Virus record (IMG/VR): IMGVR_UViG_3300042475_005213
Span: 1 to 30,786 of that record
Source of the DNA: a virus
Reading direction: 5' to 3' (one strand)
Length of the DNA: 30,786 nucleotides
The notes under the pieces are model-generated. The model made no database searches. It was given only the letters and a program-made list of their open reading frames with translations, and was not told where the DNA came from. This document shows positions 27,657-30,786 of the stretch, piece after piece (position 1 is the first letter of the stretch; each line of letters starts with the position of its first letter). The position numbers were made by a program, and so were the translations under genes.

Positions 27657-29636
27657 TCAAAAGCTAATTTCAGGTTCCGCAGGTGTTGCCGGTTTAGATT
27701 GTTGCTGTCTATCTTCAATCGCCGCAACTTCGGGCGTCGGTTCTTGTTCAACCGGCGGCATTCCATTTTGCTGCGGCGGTTGCCCCGGTTGCATAGGTTG
27801 CATGGGTTGCTGCGGCATCATCGCTTGCTGTTGCTGACTGATAAATTGCTCGTGCTGTTCCATGTGGTTTAGAATTTCTTGAATATTCCCATTTCTGCGG
27901 AATTCCGGATTGCGCAAAATGTCCTTATGTTTCTCAATATGTAATGCGTGATTGTCTGTGTAAAGCACAGGACACTGCATGCCTTTGGTGAGGTCATCGT
28001 TTTCTTTTTGAATTAAAGCCGACTCATTGAGTTCTGAATTCCATAATCGCTTTGGCGGTTCACCCTCAAGAACCATAAAGTAATCGCCGATATCTTTAAT
28101 TAATCCCTTGCTCAACAAAATCTCTGCTTGGTCGCGACGGCCGGCAATTGTGGCCATCAGTGGGTTTGTGATTTCAAGTGAGACTCTTTCAAACTCTCTT
28201 AAATCTGATGCCTTAAATTCTTTTAAATAAGAAATGTTACCATCAGAAATAACAGTAAGTTGTTCTTCTGCCCCTAGCATTTTATAGAATTTAACCGCAA
28301 GCGTAATTGTATTCTCAATGCTTGCAAAGATGGCTTTTGAAAACGAACTGAAGAATTCAATGGAATTTGCGGTCAACGTTGCAATGGCATTGCCCGCCGT
28401 TACACCTGGCGGCGGTGTGCCCCGCAGCGCACTGTTGATGTTTGCAAGTGTGCCCAGGTTATCAATATAAATTTTAATGCCGTCCATAATTTCAGGAGCC
28501 GAGCGCGTGAGTTGCAATGGCTCGGGCTTTCCGCCGCCATCATTGCCCTGCGGCGTGTAGTCAATCCAACGCATGCCGTAAATTTCTGTGATATCGATAT
28601 TAGAGCCTCTAGGATTTAAAACAGACTGCACACCAAATGCAGATTGATTCGTTGCCATTGTGCTAAAATTGATATCAAGCATTTCCTGCAATGGTGCGAG
28701 GTTTGAGAATTGTGGGTAGCCCAATAAAAAGTCATCTAATTTTTCAGGCATGCAAGGAATCACCGGCAAGCATTCATAAACGTTTGCGCCATCGTATAGT
28801 ACGCATTTCTCGCTGCACATGATGATCATGCGACCCTGTGGAACCGCAGGGGTTGGCTTATGATAATAATAATAGACAAGGATCAAATCATCAGTGCGTG
28901 TCAGTGTGTCGTCAAACGAAGCGATGGTTGTTGTAAACCCGTTTAAAATTCTGTTGAAATTTGGAATTTTTCTAAGCTCATCTTCCATTTCAGGATGTTG
29001 CGCAATCAGATCCCAACGGTTCATCCGCTTAGCAACAGTCACGCAATGTAAATTGTTCCAATCTTCTTCGTTCCAGTCATAATAAACATACTTTGCACTC
29101 GCGACTTGTATATTCACATCACCACTCATCACTGGCGCACTGGGCATCCCATCAGGCATTGCTTCACTCATGCCGGTATCAACCCGTCGCCCAGCTTCTG
29201 AATCCCAAGTCACGTGCCAAAAACATTGCCCGTGCAAATATGTAAGCTCTGCGAGCCTGTCGATTTTCTCATCGAGCGATTGGTCTTTCACAATTTGATT
29301 TGCGAGTGACTCTGCAATCTGTCCGTTGCCAAAGGCGCTATAGTCGCGACTTCGCATTTTTGCTGCAAATTGCAACTTTTGTTTCGTGATGATAGAAATC
29401 ATTTGTCTCACAAGAGATCGGGCTTGTGGGACACTCATGCCGATAAGCTCGCCCTGCTCGCCTGTAAAGTTTAAAATATCGATTAAACTATTTCTGTAAT
29501 AAACTTCCGAGTTGCGATTCCACACATTGGCAATTCCAACACTGGAAAACATTTTCTGCTGTTGGAATCTGACAATCTCCATCACTTTTTGTGATGCTTT
29601 TTCGATCGTGTCACTTGCGTAGTAGGTTCTATCCAA
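27657..29636 (-). CDS. Portal protein
   Basis: A 659-residue protein. Recognisable portal features: an N-terminal helical part with ARSLVRQMISIITKQKLQFA, the block DVNIQVASAKYVYYDWNEED that describes the wing and stem entry in podovirus portals, then CVTVAKRMNRWDLIAQHPEM, a stem and crown region (PEIMDGIKIYIDNLGTLANI, SIEFFSSFSKAIFASIENTI), and a Gln/Met/Pro-rich tail (PQQPMQPMQPGQPPQQNG) that would reach into the head. TTG start with GGAG six bases upstream, immediately after the tail-protein stop. Dodecamer through which the terminase packages DNA. Confidence 0.88.
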   Translation of the reverse strand: MDRTYYASDTIEKASQKVMEIVRFQQQKMFSSVGIANVWNRNSEVYYRNSLIDILNFTGEQGELIGMSVPQARSLVRQMISIITKQKLQFAAKMRSRDYSAFGNGQIAESLANQIVKDQSLDEKIDRLAELTYLHGQCFWHVTWDSEAGRRVDTGMSEAMPDGMPSAPVMSGDVNIQVASAKYVYYDWNEEDWNNLHCVTVAKRMNRWDLIAQHPEMEDELRKIPNFNRILNGFTTTIASFDDTLTRTDDLILVYYYYHKPTPAVPQGRMIIMCSEKCVLYDGANVYECLPVIPCMPEKLDDFLLGYPQFSNLAPLQEMLDINFSTMATNQSAFGVQSVLNPRGSNIDITEIYGMRWIDYTPQGNDGGGKPEPLQLTRSAPEIMDGIKIYIDNLGTLANINSALRGTPPPGVTAGNAIATLTANSIEFFSSFSKAIFASIENTITLAVKFYKMLGAEEQLTVISDGNISYLKEFKASDLREFERVSLEITNPLMATIAGRRDQAEILLSKGLIKDIGDYFMVLEGEPPKRLWNSELNESALIQKENDDLTKGMQCPVLYTDNHALHIEKHKDILRNPEFRRNGNIQEILNHMEQHEQFISQQQQAMMPQQPMQPMQPGQPPQQNGMPPVEQEPTPEVAAIEDRQQQSKPATPAEPEISF

Positions 29637-29649
29637 GAGGCACTCCTTT

Positions 29650-30786
29650 TTATTTTGATATGCGCTCTGAAATATTACGCACTTTTAAATTCATGGATTG
29701 TAAATTGATAAGCTCTGCGGCTTCGCCGTGGCGGAATTTTGGCTTGAGCCACGTTGTGATTTGAGTATCCACAGGTATAAAAATCCGCACGGGTTGCGCA
29801 CTATATGTTGTGAAATTTAAGTTGATAGTTTCCCCTGCGCCCCAAGGGAAATAGCCCCAGGGGGAAATACCCCAAGCAAGATTGGCTGTACTTGCTGACC
29901 ATTTTTTAAAGACGGTCTCGGCGTTGTCGGAGATAAACCCAATATCTAAATGTGTGATCGCTGTGTTGCGACAATTTAAGCTCAACTCGGAAAACTGTTT
30001 TAAAATTTCTTCATTAAGACCAATTGGAGCCATCGCCCAAGTGCTGGTAATTGCGCGGTAGTGAAACGGTAAGTCTGTGTCTGTAAAATTTATCTGACGG
30101 ACAAAATAATAAATTCCGTCTACGATTCTATCAATACGATTGATTGAGCTTTGCCACGCGATGACATCACCATCCCCAATTGGTAGCGAGCTAATGATTC
30201 TGCATGAGAGCTTGTCTGCGGCAACTTCTAAAATTTCTATAACCTGTGCGCTCTCATCGCAAAAATCAAGTCGTGTGCTTGTTTTGCGGGCTTTTATCAA
30301 ATTTTCTGCACTTGAGATGGCATAATGTGTGTTATCCGCAAATCGGATGACACCACGCTTATACAGAATTGTTGACGTTGACCATTTGTCAGCGAGAAAA
30401 TTATAAACGTAAGTGGTTGCGCCCGCATTATTCGGTTGTAGTGTTGTCAAAAAATAATGCCTATCTGATGGCACCACAGCAGCAAAAGTCTGATTATAAA
30501 AGTTTGAATTCGTAAACACAGCGTGCAACACAGGCTCAATTGGTCTGCTTACGATACTTACAGCTGATTCTGTGATGCGCGCAACACCTGATGTTGTACA
30601 AACAAAAATCACGTTGTCCGTGTCCACGGCACTTTCCGGTGCGTTACAAAATATTGTCAAATCGATTGGCGTCACCAAAAAATCAGAGCGATTGTTGCCT
30701 GATAATCGAAACACGCCATCTTCTTTAATAATAATGAGCGAGTTCTTTAATGGAATGATACGCTGAATTTGTGCTGTCTTTGAGCC
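29650..30786 (-). CDS. Tail tubular/head-completion-type protein, C-terminal part (cut by right edge)
   Basis: The frame stays open to the right edge, so the start is missing; 378 residues are visible. Near the edge it reads SLIIIKEDGVFRLSGNN, a blade-like beta motif frequent in podovirus tail proteins with propeller-type domains. Further blocks are NVIFVCTTSGVARITESAVS, QTFAAVVPSDRHYFLTTLQP and, near the end, WAMAPIGLNEEILKQFSELS and GISPWGYFPWGAG. The GTG at 30714 is not the start, as coding sequence continues upstream. It leads directly into the portal gene (13 bp). A tail tubular protein B-like or tail-needle hub role is likely; the family is not firmly known. Confidence 0.65.
   Translation of the reverse strand, partial: GSKTAQIQRIIPLKNSLIIIKEDGVFRLSGNNRSDFLVTPIDLTIFCNAPESAVDTDNVIFVCTTSGVARITESAVSIVSRPIEPVLHAVFTNSNFYNQTFAAVVPSDRHYFLTTLQPNNAGATTYVYNFLADKWSTSTILYKRGVIRFADNTHYAISSAENLIKARKTSTRLDFCDESAQVIEILEVAADKLSCRIISSLPIGDGDVIAWQSSINRIDRIVDGIYYFVRQINFTDTDLPFHYRAITSTWAMAPIGLNEEILKQFSELSLNCRNTAITHLDIGFISDNAETVFKKWSASTANLAWGISPWGYFPWGAGETINLNFTTYSAQPVRIFIPVDTQITTWLKPKFRHGEAAELINLQSMNLKVRNISERISK

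Noticed and set aside
30572-30766. Rightward frames opposite the virion genes
   Set aside because: These and similar frames opposite 22870-30786 have no ribosome sites, and the leftward strand codes for coherent virion proteins throughout.

Overview
The window is part of the genome of a tailed bacteriophage with a podovirus-like virion gene set. It is clearly AT-rich, and both edges cut through virion genes. There is no rRNA, tRNA or host housekeeping gene. I cannot name the host. The BrnT/BrnA pair, the Panacea-domain protein and the Gram-negative-style small genes would suit a low-GC proteobacterium, but that is inference.

Layout. (1) 1-1898, leftward: major capsid protein (cut by the left edge), a decoration-like head protein and a scaffold. 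(2) 1960-5725, accessory: a ribbon-helix-helix protein, a BrnT/BrnA toxin-antitoxin pair, an AT-rich block of nested inverted repeats, a Panacea-domain protein, an 11-bp tandem repeat tract and a small serine recombinase. These are followed by a non-coding block with a promoter-like sequence, four hairpin repeats spaced 53-59 bp, an intrinsic terminator, and a second miniature promoter-terminator unit. (3) 5812-7765, rightward: four small unknown genes, the last three coupled by ATGA overlaps. (4) 7938-9519, leftward: an adenine methyltransferase split into two polypeptides. (5) 9802-13588, rightward: small unknown genes, a membrane/coiled-coil protein, a beta-rich virion-like protein, a candidate small terminase and the large terminase. 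(6) 13554-14395: a two-gene leftward cassette of unknown function. (7) 14435-21594, rightward replication module: HNH-AP2 homing-type endonuclease (apparently eroded), SF3/D5 helicase, M15 peptidase, MazZ-like nucleotide pyrophosphohydrolase, family A DNA polymerase, a small basic protein, a RecE-like nuclease, a RuvC-like resolvase and a DEDDh exonuclease. (8) 21595-22869: a leftward coiled-coil putative regulator or initiator with a repeat-rich control region upstream (six GTCCG boxes and a 13-bp dyad). (9) 22870-30786, leftward virion operon: tail protein, portal and four Gln/Asn/Ala-rich internal or ejection-type proteins.

How it works together: the rightward genes should replicate, recombine and package DNA, and the leftward genes should build the head, portal and injection apparatus. 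No integrase is visible. A toxin-antitoxin pair, a resolvase-type recombinase and iteron-like repeats make an extrachromosomal (phage-plasmid) phase a reasonable hypothesis, but nothing here proves it. The most unusual element is the non-coding hairpin array at 5292-5547. Its repeat has the same handle-stem-loop-stem-tail geometry as subtype I-F CRISPR repeats, and no cas gene is nearby.
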